From assembly GCF_002288825.1 (NCBI RefSeq), contig NZ_NSLI01000002.1, forward strand, positions 558,001 through 622,000: a DNA stretch of 64,000 nt, written 5' to 3'. This stretch comes from Sphingomonas lenta. Its GTDB lineage: Bacteria; Pseudomonadota; Alphaproteobacteria; Sphingomonadales; Sphingomonadaceae. Positions 1 through 7,919 of the stretch are shown in pieces; positions within the stretch are counted from its first letter, which is position 1; every line of letters begins with the position of its first letter. The translations under genes were made by a program, and so were the position numbers. Under the pieces are notes generated by a model. The model did no database searches. It was not told the origin of the DNA and saw only the letters and a program-made list of their open reading frames with translations.

Positions 1-2
1 GC

Positions 3-149
3 CAGTTCTTCTACGACTGCAAAGGCTGCGCCGCGGTGCTTCGCCCCAACGCCGGGGACTGTTGCGTTTATTGCTCCTTCGGTGACGTGCCCTGTCCCCC
101 GATACAGGAAGCGCGCGCGTCGGGATCAACGGCGAGCTGCTGCGCCTGA
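3..149 (+). CDS. GDCCVxC-motif protein, 5' end outside window
   Basis: The frame is open from the left edge and ends at TGA 147-149, leaving 48 residues. It holds a Cys-x2-Cys near the start (YDCKGCAAVLRP) followed by GDCCVYCSFGDVPCPP, the signature of the small GDCCVxC-domain (seleno)protein family often found in mercury and heavy-metal clusters. All visible motif positions are Cys here; no in-frame TGA replaces one. The biochemical role of this family is not established as far as I know. It lies 44 bases upstream of the flavoprotein gene on the same strand, so the two may be co-transcribed. The N-terminus is missing because of the window edge. Confidence 0.7.
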   Translation, partial: QFFYDCKGCAAVLRPNAGDCCVYCSFGDVPCPPIQEARASGSTASCCA

Positions 150-193
150 CGGCACGCCAGCCGGGGAACCTGAACCACGCCAAGGAGAAGCTC

Positions 194-1540
194 GTGCCCG
201 ACACCTATGATCTGGTCGTCATCGGCGCGGGAACTGCCGCGCGGGTAGCGGCCATGCGCGTTCGCAAGGCCGGCAAGAGCGTCGCCGTGATCGACTGCCG
301 ACCCTATGGCGGCACCTGCGCCCTGCGCGGCTGCGATCCGAAAAAGATGCTACGCCACGGGGCCGCTGTGATCGACGACGCGCGCCGGATGCGGAGCAAC
401 GGCGTGGTGGGAAAGGACTGCATCGACTGGCGCGAGTTGATGGCGTTCAAGCGCACCTTCACTGATCCGGTGCCGGGGAAACATGAACGAAGCTACCATG
501 AGGCCGGGGTGGATACCTACCACGGCCCGGCTCGCTTCACCGGCGCGAACAGCCTCGTCGTGGAGGGAAAGACGCTGGTTGGCGGCCATTTCCTTGTTGC
601 CAGCGGTGCCGAACCGGTCCCGCTCGGCTTGCCCGGCGAAGAGCACGTCATCGACAATGAGGCGTTCCTGGCGATTGAGAGCCTGCCCCGGCGCATCGTG
701 ATCGTCGGGGGTGGATACATCGCGGCGGAGTTCTCTACAATCGCGGCGAACGCCGGGGCGCAAGTGACCATCCTCCAACGCGGGCCGCGCATGTTGACCG
801 GCTTCGACCCCGATCTGGTCGGCTGGCTGATGCCCCGCCTGCGCGATGCGGGGATCGACGTGCAGCTCGATACGGAGGTCGAGGCGATCGACAAGACAGG
901 CGACGGCTTCTCGGTTCGCGCCTCCACGGGCGGGGTGAGCAAGAGCTTCGCGGCCGATCTGATCGTCCATGCTGCCGGGCGACGCCCGGCGCTCGAAGCA
1001 CTCGACCTCGATGCGGCGGGGATCGCACACGAGCGGGGCCGCCTCACGCTCAACGAGCATCTGCAAAGCGTCTCCAACCCGGCGGTGTATGCTGCCGGCG
1101 ACGCGGCCCAGATGGGGCCTCCGCTGACGCCGGTATCGAGCCATGACGGCAAGGTCGTCGCCGGCAACATGCTCGAAGGCAACCACCTCCGCCCGGACTA
1201 TCGGGGTATCCCCAGCGTCGCCTTCACGCTTCCTCCCATCGCTTCGGTCGGGCTCAGCGAAGCCGAAGCGCGCGAGCGGGGCCTGCGCTTCCGCGTGAAA
1301 AGCAATCTGGTCCCCAACTGGTACTCCGCGCGGCAAGCGGCCGAACCGGTTTATGGGTTCAAGGTGATGGTCGATGAAGGCGACGACCGGGTGCTCGGGG
1401 CTCACCTGGTCGGACCGCATGTGGACGAGGTCATCAATCTGTTCGCGCTCGCGATCCGGCATGGTCTGACGGCCGACGATCTGAAATCGACCATGTTCGC
1501 TTATCCGTCCGGGGCTTCGGATATCGGCTACATGCTGTGA
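194..1540 (+). CDS. NAD(P)/FAD-dependent disulfide oxidoreductase-like flavoprotein
   Basis: This 448-residue protein starts at a GTG preceded by AAGGAG with 6 bases spacing. It has an N-terminal FAD-binding GAGTAA motif (residues 11-16), a redox-active pair Cys42-x4-Cys47 in GGTCALRGCDPKK, a second GGGYIAAEF dinucleotide-binding motif near residue 172, and a C-terminal dimerisation domain. The fold is that of glutathione reductase, lipoamide dehydrogenase and mercuric reductase. It has neither the N-terminal MerP-like domain nor the C-terminal cysteine pair of MerA, and the usual C-terminal HPT...E catalytic motif reads YPSGASD. True mercuric reductase activity is therefore unlikely. The substrate is unknown; the neighbouring GDCCVxC gene suggests a metal or thiol stress role. 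Confidence 0.8.
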   Translation: MPDTYDLVVIGAGTAARVAAMRVRKAGKSVAVIDCRPYGGTCALRGCDPKKMLRHGAAVIDDARRMRSNGVVGKDCIDWRELMAFKRTFTDPVPGKHERSYHEAGVDTYHGPARFTGANSLVVEGKTLVGGHFLVASGAEPVPLGLPGEEHVIDNEAFLAIESLPRRIVIVGGGYIAAEFSTIAANAGAQVTILQRGPRMLTGFDPDLVGWLMPRLRDAGIDVQLDTEVEAIDKTGDGFSVRASTGGVSKSFAADLIVHAAGRRPALEALDLDAAGIAHERGRLTLNEHLQSVSNPAVYAAGDAAQMGPPLTPVSSHDGKVVAGNMLEGNHLRPDYRGIPSVAFTLPPIASVGLSEAEARERGLRFRVKSNLVPNWYSARQAAEPVYGFKVMVDEGDDRVLGAHLVGPHVDEVINLFALAIRHGLTADDLKSTMFAYPSGASDIGYML

Positions 1541-1615
1541 TTAAGCGGTCCAATGAACACCAATTCAGTGGGTCCGAAGGCGATAGCCGCTAACTCGGCG
1601 TCACATCAATGGGGC

Positions 1616-1793
1616 TCTCACGATCGTAACATGCGCACAGTCCAGCGACGGATGCGCGTCGCCGGTGCCGATTTGAAGGTCTCACAAAGCGTGCGCTGAC
1701 TGATGACCGTCTCGCGTCCGTCTCAAAGATCGTACGCTGGTTCTCGAATAACGTGCGCCCAAGCACCTCGACGGTCTCACAGACTATGCGCCA
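1616..1793. repeat. Five iteron-like direct repeats
   Basis: Four copies fit TCTC-N6-(C/T)(G/A)T(G/A)CGC at 1680-1698, 1721-1739, 1742-1760 and 1775-1793. A fifth at 1616-1638 has four extra bases between the halves. Start-to-start distances of 64, 41, 21 and 33 bases are close to whole helical turns, as expected for a protein-bound array. The array fills the otherwise empty 264-base gap after the flavoprotein gene and lies just beyond the 3' end of the truncated repC-like gene. It may be an old origin or a partition site; which protein binds it is unknown. Confidence 0.5.
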
Positions 1794-1804
1794 GAGTGCG
1801 CCCT

Positions 1805-2155
1805 TTATCTCGCGTCGAACCGATCATCATTGCAGGCCGTCACACTTAGGTAGTACTGGACCTGGCGGACGCTCTTGCCGAGCTTCTCGGCCAGCTCCTC
1901 GTTGCTCGGCCAGACGATCGGTTCGTGCGCCGCTTGCCAGTCGGCATCCTGGGTATATCCGAAGAGCACATCCACGAGCATCACGACCCTGAAGTCAATC
2001 CCGAGCGAGGACGCTGCGCCCTTAAGCGCTGCCAGGACCTTACCCCTCGTGACCCCTTCTGGCAGGCCACGAAAGCCCTGTGCGAGCTGGTCAGCAGCGA
2101 CCGCGGCGGCATCGTGCCGACGCAATCCGCGGCCTGGATTCAAGGCGCGACCCAT
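1805..2155 (-). pseudogene. RepC-like plasmid replication initiator, N-terminal fragment
   Basis: The 116-residue frame starts at ATG 2155, preceded by GGGGAG. Residues 20-100 resemble the N-terminal domain of alphaproteobacterial RepC initiators, notably the stretch DWQAAHEPIVWPSNEELAEK followed by LGKSVRQVQYYLS, a winged-helix recognition region. Family members are about 350-430 residues. Here homology stops right after that helix and a short unrelated tail follows, so at least two thirds of the protein is missing. I read it as the stump of a lost replicon. The assignment to RepC is from remembered family motifs. Confidence 0.6.
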
Positions 2156-2222
2156 CGTTCGGTTCTCCCCAATCGGAGCCCGTTCGGACGCAACGATCGG
2201 TGGCGTGAATCACGCGTCGATC

Positions 2223-2315
2223 TTGCTATCTCAGGTGAGACCGACTAGCTGTTGGTTTCCTACGCCGCTGCTAGTCAGCGCCACGAGAGCCCGGCTTCGG
2301 CCGGGCTTTTTGTTT
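2223..2315 (+). ncRNA. Candidate antisense RNA (ctRNA) upstream of the repC remnant
   Basis: Opposite the presumed leader of the repC fragment lies a compact RNA-gene layout on the plus strand. A weak promoter-like TTGCTA (2223-2228) and TAGCTG (2246-2251) lead into a hairpin with arms GACTAGC (2243-2249) and GCTAGTC (2270-2276) around a 20-base loop containing UUGG, a U-turn type YUNR sequence. A strong terminator follows directly. Plasmids of the RepC/repABC class encode small antisense RNAs at this position to limit initiator synthesis. Promoter strength is doubtful, and transcription is inferred only. Confidence 0.5.
2288..2315 (+). terminator. Intrinsic terminator with UUCG loop
   Basis: A perfect 8-bp stem, AGCCCGGC (2288-2295) with GCCGGGCT (2300-2307), closes a TTCG tetraloop and runs into TTTTTGTTT. 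It reads on the plus strand only, where no protein gene precedes it. That is why it is assigned to the candidate antisense RNA. Confidence 0.8.
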
Positions 2316-2455
2316 GTCCGTTCGAGCGTTCCCCTGTTCAGTGCCACCAGGCCGATCGGCGTGGCGGGGACGGCGCCGTCGACTCCATGGTCGATCGGGA
2401 CGCGCTCCCGAGTGGGAGCCTACGCGAACATCGCCGCAGGCGGCGGCAGGTTTGA

Positions 2456-2543
2456 CTCGTGCTATCGCCGACAACGTGGGTGAAAATCTCGTGCTATCGC
2501 TGACAACGTGCCTGGGTGCGGCTCGTGCTATCGCCAACAATGT
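2456..2543. repeat. Three 22-bp iteron-like direct repeats
   Basis: The core CTCGTGCTATCGC(C/T)(G/A)ACAA(C/T)GT occurs at 2456-2477, 2488-2509 and 2522-2543, with only three variable positions and spacings of 32 and 34 bases. Length, spacing and direct orientation are typical of plasmid origin iterons. The array lies upstream of the repC-like stump and just downstream of the membrane-protein gene that ends at 2580. With the terminator above, it accounts for the 424-base gap 2156-2579; I see no protein gene there. Confidence 0.6.
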
Positions 2544-2579
2544 CGGCTTTTGAGCGAGACTCTCCGACGCCGATGAAAC

Positions 2580-3227
2580 TCAGTCGTGTCGATCAGGTCG
2601 CCAGCTCGCGCGCAAAGCGGCCGACTCCGCCGCCTGACGATCTCGCTCGTCACGCCACCGGTCGGTCCTAAGTTCTCTCAGGACCAAGCTCATCGCGCGC
2701 GCCTTACGAGCGACGGTTTCGCTCCACTTACCGTGAGCGTTCTTGCGGATCGTAGTCGCCGTGTCCCAAGGCAGTTTAAGCATCGCGCTCAGAAGCCATA
2801 CCCATCCGGCAAGAGACGCCGGGACTATGGCATCAATCGACGTCAGACTTAGATCAGAGAATGCGCGCTCAAGCGGCTTGGCAGTTACGACGACCATTGG
2901 GATCATGATCGCCGGTGCAAGACTTGCCCAGAACACTCCCTGGTATGTCGTCGTCCTTTCTCCTAGCGCGCGAAAGCGCCCGCCGAACTCTACAGACGTA
3001 ATGGTCATTGCAACAAGGCAAGTGATCAGCAGGAGAAAGCGCCACCATCCAGTTGAATGTACGGTCAGCCAAGCGAGGCACTGCAAAAATGCCAACCACG
3101 TCACAAGCATCAACATGATGCTCAGGACCCAACCGTCCATAGGCTGTAGAAAATGCGTTCTATAGAAGCGAGCGAATCGTCGCCACCTCCGTCTACCGAC
3201 GATCCTGATCACCCGCGTGAAGCTCAC
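2580..3227 (-). CDS. Unknown integral membrane protein coupled to the integrase
   Basis: A 215-residue protein with about four hydrophobic segments in two pairs (roughly residues 30-75 and 95-150) and basic cytoplasmic termini. The GTG start at 3227-3225 overlaps the integrase stop as GTGA, which points to translational coupling. The same frame stays open far upstream, but that part is only a shadow of the integrase gene, so I place the start at the overlap. I do not recognise a family. Coupling to a phage-type integrase suggests a cargo or accessory gene of an integrative element. Confidence 0.65.
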   Translation of the reverse strand: MSFTRVIRIVGRRRWRRFARFYRTHFLQPMDGWVLSIMLMLVTWLAFLQCLAWLTVHSTGWWRFLLLITCLVAMTITSVEFGGRFRALGERTTTYQGVFWASLAPAIMIPMVVVTAKPLERAFSDLSLTSIDAIVPASLAGWVWLLSAMLKLPWDTATTIRKNAHGKWSETVARKARAMSLVLRELRTDRWRDERDRQAAESAALRASWRPDRHD

Positions 3228-4399
3228 ATAAAGGCCTTTCCGGCGTGATCGCGGTAGCGCTCGGTATCGCGGACGTACTCCGCAACCATGTCGATCGATG
3301 CGTGTCGGCTGTGCTCGCGCATCTTGAATAGATTGGCGTTCTGTCGCCCTGCCTCGGTGAGAAACCCTGCGCGCAACGAGTGCCCGGAGAACGCTTCGGG
3401 CGGATAGCCTGCCGCAGCTGCGGCCGCCTTGACCACCAGCGCCACTCCCTTGGTGCTCATTGGCTTGTCGGTAAGGCGCCCCTGGGGTGTCAGCTTGCGG
3501 AACACCGGCCCCTCGGTGATCCCGGCGATCGCGATCCACGCCTCGTAATGACGAACCGGCTCTAGCCGCGGACCGTCCAGCACGGCCACGCCCTGGCCCT
3601 CGCCATATTGGTCGGTCTTTGACGATTTGACCCTGACCGTCAGTCCCTCGCGGTCTCGCGTCACCTGGGCGACGGTGATCGCCACCAGCTCCGAGCGCCG
3701 GAATGCGCCGCCCATCCCGATCGCGAGGAGCGCGCGGTCGCGGTGCGCACGGAGGTCGTCGCCGGCGATTGCGCGGAGCATGTCGCGCAGGATGTCGCCG
3801 TCGGCCGCGCGCTTCTTCTTCTTCTCCTCGCCAGCCTTGGTGCGCCGGATGCCTCCCATGACCAGGTCGAGATCGCTGGCGCCGGGTTGCGACGTCGGCG
3901 GCTCGACCTTTGCCATCCGGTGCGCGAACACGATCGCGGCGAGGCGTCGCTCGATCGTCGACCGGGTCAGCTTCCGGGGAGCGCGGGGTGCGCGCAGCTT
4001 GCCCGTCTTGGTGCGCTGCTCGGCCGCGGGGGTGAAACCGGTGGTGGCGAGCTCGCTCAGGAACGCCGCGACCGTCGCCGGCGACGCCGGCAGCGGCCGG
4101 TATCGCCGTTCGAGGCACCAGGCCACAAATAGGTCCCAGTCGGACTTGTAGGATTGGAGCGTCGCCGGCGCGCGGCCGCGCTTGGCAAAGCCGTCGACGC
4201 GCTCCTGATCGGTGGGTGCAAGCTCCGGGAGATAAAGGTCCTGCGGCTCGGCACGATCGAGGACAGTGAGTGCGCCCGCGATGATCGCGTCGAGGTCGGC
4301 CGAGCCGCTGGCGACATCCGGAACGCGACCGCCAGCCAGCTCGTCGCCTTGCCCGCCAGTCTCATCAGCCGTGACAGAAATCTCATCGTCGGTGACCAT
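3224..4399 (-). CDS. Tyrosine recombinase (site-specific integrase)
   Basis: The 391-residue protein has an N-terminal SAM-like core-binding domain (about residues 70-150, including TLQSYKSDWDLFVAWC). The C-terminal catalytic domain carries the first arginine in GGAFRRSEL (near residue 235), the HxxR box in SGHSLRAG, a later histidine in HSRHAS and the nucleophilic tyrosine in MVAEYVRD near the C-terminus. All core residues appear intact, so it should be active in DNA strand exchange. An acidic, low-complexity leader precedes the binding domain. It is followed by the coupled membrane-protein gene. The target site is unknown; repeats at 4501-4570 in its upstream region are candidate binding sites. 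Confidence 0.9.
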   Translation of the reverse strand: MVTDDEISVTADETGGQGDELAGGRVPDVASGSADLDAIIAGALTVLDRAEPQDLYLPELAPTDQERVDGFAKRGRAPATLQSYKSDWDLFVAWCLERRYRPLPASPATVAAFLSELATTGFTPAAEQRTKTGKLRAPRAPRKLTRSTIERRLAAIVFAHRMAKVEPPTSQPGASDLDLVMGGIRRTKAGEEKKKKRAADGDILRDMLRAIAGDDLRAHRDRALLAIGMGGAFRRSELVAITVAQVTRDREGLTVRVKSSKTDQYGEGQGVAVLDGPRLEPVRHYEAWIAIAGITEGPVFRKLTPQGRLTDKPMSTKGVALVVKAAAAAAGYPPEAFSGHSLRAGFLTEAGRQNANLFKMREHSRHASIDMVAEYVRDTERYRDHAGKAFM

Positions 4400-4500
4400 C
4401 GGCCGTTTCGTTCGTCATCGTGGTTGAGACTCGTTGCACTGGCGTGAGACTGGTCTCGCATTTCAGGCAAAATCCGTAGCCGGAACGTTGTCGGTTTCCC

Positions 4501-4570
4501 CAAAAGGGTGGACATTCTGCCCCGAGCGATCGTCACCTGAAACGGTGGACTTGCACCTGAAACAGTGGAC
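4501..4570. repeat. Direct repeats upstream of the integrase
   Basis: CACCTGAAACGGTGGAC (4534-4550) and CACCTGAAACAGTGGAC (4554-4570) differ at one base and sit exactly 20 bases apart. A looser copy, CAAAAGGGTGGAC, is at 4501-4513. They lie in the 394-base gap between the integrase and resolvase genes, where I see no protein gene. They could be integrase arm sites or the end of a lost insertion sequence. Confidence 0.4.
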
Positions 4571-4716
4571 GACGGAGCCGTCTAACCCACCCGCGACATG
4601 CTCGCAGTCAGCCACGGGCGCCGATTGAGCCGCGCGGCTCCCTTTGCGCGAGCGCAACCGCATTTCTCGCAAACGATCGATTTTGATGCGCTACCATGTG
4701 AGAACGTCTAGCAGGG

Positions 4717-4730
4717 GATACGGGCGTATC
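4717..4730. other. Palindrome upstream of the resolvase (possible res core)
   Basis: GATACG-GG-CGTATC is a perfect palindrome with a 2-base centre, about 65 bases upstream of the serine resolvase start. Serine resolvases cut around a central dinucleotide in res site I, usually just upstream of their own gene, so this is a reasonable site I core. No second or third subsite was confirmed. Confidence 0.3.
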
Positions 4731-4793
4731 AAAACACATTCTCGATTGCAGGGGCTCGTGCTAGGCACGCGAGATGAGTTTTGAGAACCTTTC

Positions 4794-5369
4794 ATGCTGA
4801 TCGGCTACGCCCGGGTCTCGACCCCCGAACAGGATCTGACGCCCCAACTCGACGCTCTGCGCGAGGCGGGTTGCGAACGAACCTTCAGCGACAAGGCCAG
4901 TGGTGCCAAGGCGAACCGGGTTGGCTTGGCCGACGCGCTGTCGCACGCGCGCGCCGGCGATGTTCTGGTGGTGTGGAAGCTCGATCGTCTCGGCCGAACG
5001 ATGAAGGGGCTGGTCGACCTGGCCGCTGATCTGGCCGAACGAGGAATCGGGTTCCGATCCCTGACCGATGGGATCGACACCGCAGGCACTGCCGGCAAGC
5101 TCGTCTTCCATATCATGGCCGCGATGGCGGAAATGGAACGCGACCTTAATCGCGAGCGCACGACGGCCGCCCTGATGGTGGCGCGGCGGGAGGGCAGGGT
5201 AGGCGGCCGGAAAACGGTGATGACGCCCAAGCGGCTCGAGGCGGCTCGCAAACTTCTGGCGTCCGGCATGCCAATGCGTGAGATCGCGCCAGCGATCGGC
5301 GTCTCGGTGCCAACCTTGTACCGCCACCTTCCGGCACCGGAACAGGAGTCCTTCGTCGCGGAAGGGTAA
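4794..5369 (+). CDS. Serine recombinase / Tn3-type resolvase
   Basis: This 191-residue protein opens with MLIGYARVSTPEQDL, placing the catalytic serine at residue 9. It continues with VVWKLDRLGR (about residues 60-70), the AEMERDLNRERT helix and a C-terminal helix-turn-helix (MREIAPAIGVSVPTLYRHL). Length and layout are those of small Tn3-family resolvases that reduce cointegrates. No transposase gene accompanies it, so it is an orphan, either left from a transposon or used for multimer resolution of a plasmid. It ends 60 bases before arsR. It is clearly related to, but distinct from, the transposon-borne resolvase at 37661. Confidence 0.9.
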   Translation: MLIGYARVSTPEQDLTPQLDALREAGCERTFSDKASGAKANRVGLADALSHARAGDVLVVWKLDRLGRTMKGLVDLAADLAERGIGFRSLTDGIDTAGTAGKLVFHIMAAMAEMERDLNRERTTAALMVARREGRVGGRKTVMTPKRLEAARKLLASGMPMREIAPAIGVSVPTLYRHLPAPEQESFVAEG

Positions 5370-5405
5370 GGTACGGAAGCACAGACCAGGGCGACTAGCC
5401 TACCC

Positions 5406-5433
5406 CCATATATCCGCTATGCTCGATATATGG
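5406..5433. promoter_or_regulatory. ArsR operator overlapping the arsR start codon
   Basis: Perfect inverted arms CCATATATC (5406-5414) and GATATATGG (5425-5433) are separated by 10 bases. The right arm contains the arsR ATG at 5430. Bound ArsR would cover both the promoter and the initiation site, giving tight autorepression. Confidence 0.65.
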
Positions 5434-5762
5434 AAAACGAGTCGGCCATCTCCGCTTTGAGCGCGCTCGCGCAAGCGACACGCCTCGATGTGTTCCGCCT
5501 GCTGGTGCGGCATGAACCCAACGGTATGGCAGCCGGTGACATCGCCCGTCAGCTCGACGTGCCGCAGAATACCATGTCCGCACACCTCGGCATCCTTGCA
5601 CGCGCGGGCCTCGTGCGATCCGAACGTCGCAGCCGATCCATCATCTACTGCGCTGACCTGGACGGCCTGCGTGCGCTCACCCTCTTCCTCGTCAAGGACT
5701 GCTGCGCCGGCAATGCCGAGCTGTGTGCGCCGCTTGTCGCGGAACTCGCCCCCTGCTGCTGA
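5430..5762 (+). CDS. arsR: ArsR-family arsenite-responsive repressor
   Basis: This 110-residue winged-helix repressor (helix-turn-helix about residues 35-60, DIARQLDVPQNTMSAHLGIL) begins the arsenic operon. The classic CVC metal box in the recognition helix is absent. Instead cysteines cluster at the C-terminus: Cys91, Cys92, Cys99, Cys109 and Cys110. This resembles alphaproteobacterial ArsR variants that bind As(III) through C-terminal thiols. Which Cys residues bind arsenic is inferred. A 28-bp palindrome covers its start codon. arsC follows after 11 bases. Confidence 0.88.
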   Translation: MENESAISALSALAQATRLDVFRLLVRHEPNGMAAGDIARQLDVPQNTMSAHLGILARAGLVRSERRSRSIIYCADLDGLRALTLFLVKDCCAGNAELCAPLVAELAPCC

Positions 5763-5773
5763 AAGGACGCTTC

Positions 5774-6202
5774 GTGCCTGTCGATATCGTCATTTACCAC
5801 AATCCCGAGTGCGGCACGTCCCGCAACGCACTGGCCATGATCCGCAATGCCGGCATCGAACCGCATGTGGTCGAGTATTTGACGACACCGCCCTCGCGTG
5901 CCCTGCTGGTCGAGCTGATCGATCGTGCCGGCATAGCGCCCCGCGAGCTCCTGCGAGAGAAGGGCACGCCCTATTCGGAGCTGGGCCTGGGTGACACGTC
6001 GCTGTCCGACGACGCACTGGTGGACGCGATGATGGCGCATCCGATCCTCATCAACCGGCCTCTGGTCGTCTCGCCACTCGGCGTGAAGCTGTGCCGGCCC
6101 TCTGAAGCCGTTCTCGATCTGCTGCCAAGCGATCAGCTCGGCGCGTTCACCAAGGAAGACCGTGAGCAAGTGGTGGACGCTTCGGGCCAGCGCGTCGCCT
6201 GA
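5774..6202 (+). CDS. arsC: Arsenate reductase, glutaredoxin-linked
   Basis: The GTG start at 5774 is preceded by GAAAGGA; an upstream in-frame start would run into arsR. The 142-residue product has the Spx/ArsC thioredoxin-like fold with catalytic Cys13 in [11 protein letters not shown]. Arginines in INRPLVV and KLCRPSE match the oxyanion-binding arginines of the glutaredoxin-dependent class. It reduces arsenate to arsenite in the cytosol for export by the next gene. Its stop overlaps the arsB start as TGATG, so the two are translationally coupled. Confidence 0.92.
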   Translation: MPVDIVIYHNPECGTSRNALAMIRNAGIEPHVVEYLTTPPSRALLVELIDRAGIAPRELLREKGTPYSELGLGDTSLSDDALVDAMMAHPILINRPLVVSPLGVKLCRPSEAVLDLLPSDQLGAFTKEDREQVVDASGQRVA

Positions 6203-7488
6203 TGCTCCTGGCCGTCCTGATCTTCGCCGCCACGATCGCGCTCGTCATTTGGCAACCCAAGGGCCTTGGCATTGGGTGGAGCGCCATGGGCGGGGCGGTC
6301 GTGGCGCTGCTAGCGGGCGTCGTCACGATGTCCGACGTGCCTGTGGTGTGGGGCATCGTGTGGAACGCGACCGCGGCGTTCGTTGCCATCATCGTCATCA
6401 GCCTGTTGCTAGATGAAGCCGGATTCTTCGAATGGGCTGCGCTCCATGTCGCGCGGTGGGGCAGGGGGCATGGTCGCCGGCTGTTCGTCCTGATCGTGTT
6501 GCTGGGCGCGGCGGTGTCCGCGCTGTTCGCCAACGACGGCGCAGCGCTGATCCTGACGCCGATCGTCATCGCGATGCTGCGCGCGCTGGGAGTCAAGGAC
6601 AGGGCGACGCTGGCGTTCGTCATGGCGGCCGGGTTCATCGCCGACACCGCCAGCCTGCCGCTGGTCGTGTCGAACCTCGTCAACATCGTGTCGGCCGACT
6701 TCTTCAAGATCGGGTTCGGCGAATATGCGGCCGTGATGGTGCCGGTCGATTTGGTGTCGATCGCGGCCACGCTAGGCGCGCTGCTGCTGTTCTTCCGGCG
6801 GGACATACCCGCCGACTATGACGTGGGAGCGTTGCGTGTGCCGCATGACGCGATCCGTGATACCGCGACGTTCCGCGCAGGCTGGATTGTTCTCGCGCTG
6901 CTGCTCGCCGGCTTCTTCCTGCTCGAACCGCTCGGCGTGCCCGTCAGCGCCGTCGCCGCTGCCGGCGCGATCCTGCTGCTGGTGATCGCCGGACGTGGGC
7001 ACGTGATCGAGACGCGTAAGGTGCTGCGCGGCGCACCTTGGCAGGTCGTGATCTTCTCGCTCGGCATGTACCTGGTGGTCTATGGCCTGCGGAACGCCGG
7101 CCTGACCAATCATCTGGCTGCGCTCCTCGATCGCACGGCACTAGGCGGTGTCTGGGGTGCCGCCTTGGGAACAGGCGTGATCGCAGCCGTCCTCTCCTCG
7201 GTGATGAACAACATGCCGACCGTGCTGGTGGGCGCGCTGTCGATCGATGCGGCCCATGCCACGGGCGCAATCAAGGAGGCGATGATCTACGCCAACGTGA
7301 TCGGCTGCGACCTCGGTCCCAAACTCACGCCGATCGGATCGCTCGCGACGCTCCTGTGGCTTCACGTTCTCGGCCAGAAAGGCGTGCGGATCGGGTGGGG
7401 CTATTATTTCCGCGTCGGCGTCACGCTAACCGTGCCGGTGCTGCTCATCACGCTTGCGGCGCTCGCAATCAGGATCAGCATCGCATGA
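6202..7488 (+). CDS. arsB: ArsB-type arsenite efflux permease
   Basis: The 428-residue protein is almost entirely hydrophobic, with about 10-12 predicted membrane spans and the ArsB/NhaD-superfamily features [13 protein letters not shown] (about residues 110-122) and [12 protein letters not shown] (about 335-346). It exports arsenite from the cytosol by proton exchange; no ArsA ATPase gene is present nearby. It overlaps arsC by one base and the acetyltransferase gene by four bases (ATGA). Confidence 0.92.
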   Translation: MLLAVLIFAATIALVIWQPKGLGIGWSAMGGAVVALLAGVVTMSDVPVVWGIVWNATAAFVAIIVISLLLDEAGFFEWAALHVARWGRGHGRRLFVLIVLLGAAVSALFANDGAALILTPIVIAMLRALGVKDRATLAFVMAAGFIADTASLPLVVSNLVNIVSADFFKIGFGEYAAVMVPVDLVSIAATLGALLLFFRRDIPADYDVGALRVPHDAIRDTATFRAGWIVLALLLAGFFLLEPLGVPVSAVAAAGAILLLVIAGRGHVIETRKVLRGAPWQVVIFSLGMYLVVYGLRNAGLTNHLAALLDRTALGGVWGAALGTGVIAAVLSSVMNNMPTVLVGALSIDAAHATGAIKEAMIYANVIGCDLGPKLTPIGSLATLLWLHVLGQKGVRIGWGYYFRVGVTLTVPVLLITLAALAIRISIA

Positions 7489-7919
7489 TGGCGATGACGG
7501 CTACACGTCTTGAAGCAAGTGAACTGGCAGGACTGGCGTGGTTCCTTGACAACGCGAACCTGCCGAGCGCCGATCTCGCGGAGCCTGATCGCGTGTTCTT
7601 CCGGTTCGATGCAGATAGACTCGTCGGCTATGGCGGTCTGGAAGGCGGGGGAGCCGACCGCCTGCTCCGCTCCGTCCTCGTCCTCCCCGAGCGTCGTGGT
7701 GCCGGCATCGGCCACGCGCTGGTCGCGGCGCTCGAACAAGAAGCGCACGCACTCGGCGTGCAGCGGCTGCATCTGCTGACCACGACCGCGGCCCCGTTCT
7801 TCCAAACGCTCGGCTATGCGGCTGCCGATCGGCATGCGGCACCCTCAGCTATTGCCGCCACGCGCGAGTTCAGCTCCCTCTGCCCCGCCTCGGCGAACTA
7901 CCTCGTGAAAGCCCTCTGA
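7485..7919 (+). CDS. arsN2: GNAT acetyltransferase of the arsenic cluster (ArsN2-like)
   Basis: This 144-residue GNAT protein has the acetyl-CoA loop in [18 protein letters not shown] (about residues 65-82) and a C-terminal [12 protein letters not shown] strand-helix typical of the fold. The ATG at 7485 overlaps the arsB stop (ATGA), and its own stop overlaps arsH (TGATG). Position in an ars operon and size fit the ArsN2 group; ArsN1 proteins acetylate phosphinothricin-like arsenicals. The substrate here is not evident from sequence. Confidence 0.78.
   Translation: MMAMTATRLEASELAGLAWFLDNANLPSADLAEPDRVFFRFDADRLVGYGGLEGGGADRLLRSVLVLPERRGAGIGHALVAALEQEAHALGVQRLHLLTTTAAPFFQTLGYAAADRHAAPSAIAATREFSSLCPASANYLVKAL

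Noticed and set aside
194..1540. Annotation as mercuric reductase (merA)
   Set aside because: No NmerA domain, no C-terminal cysteine pair and an altered C-terminal catalytic motif.
1753..2483. Several plus-strand frames across the replication remnant
   Set aside because: They cross the iteron-like repeats and terminator, lack motifs and overlap the better-supported repC fragment.
3228..4118. N-terminal half of a 512-codon minus-strand frame
   Set aside because: It overlaps the integrase in another frame and is Arg/Pro-rich without motifs; only the part after the GTGA overlap looks like a protein.
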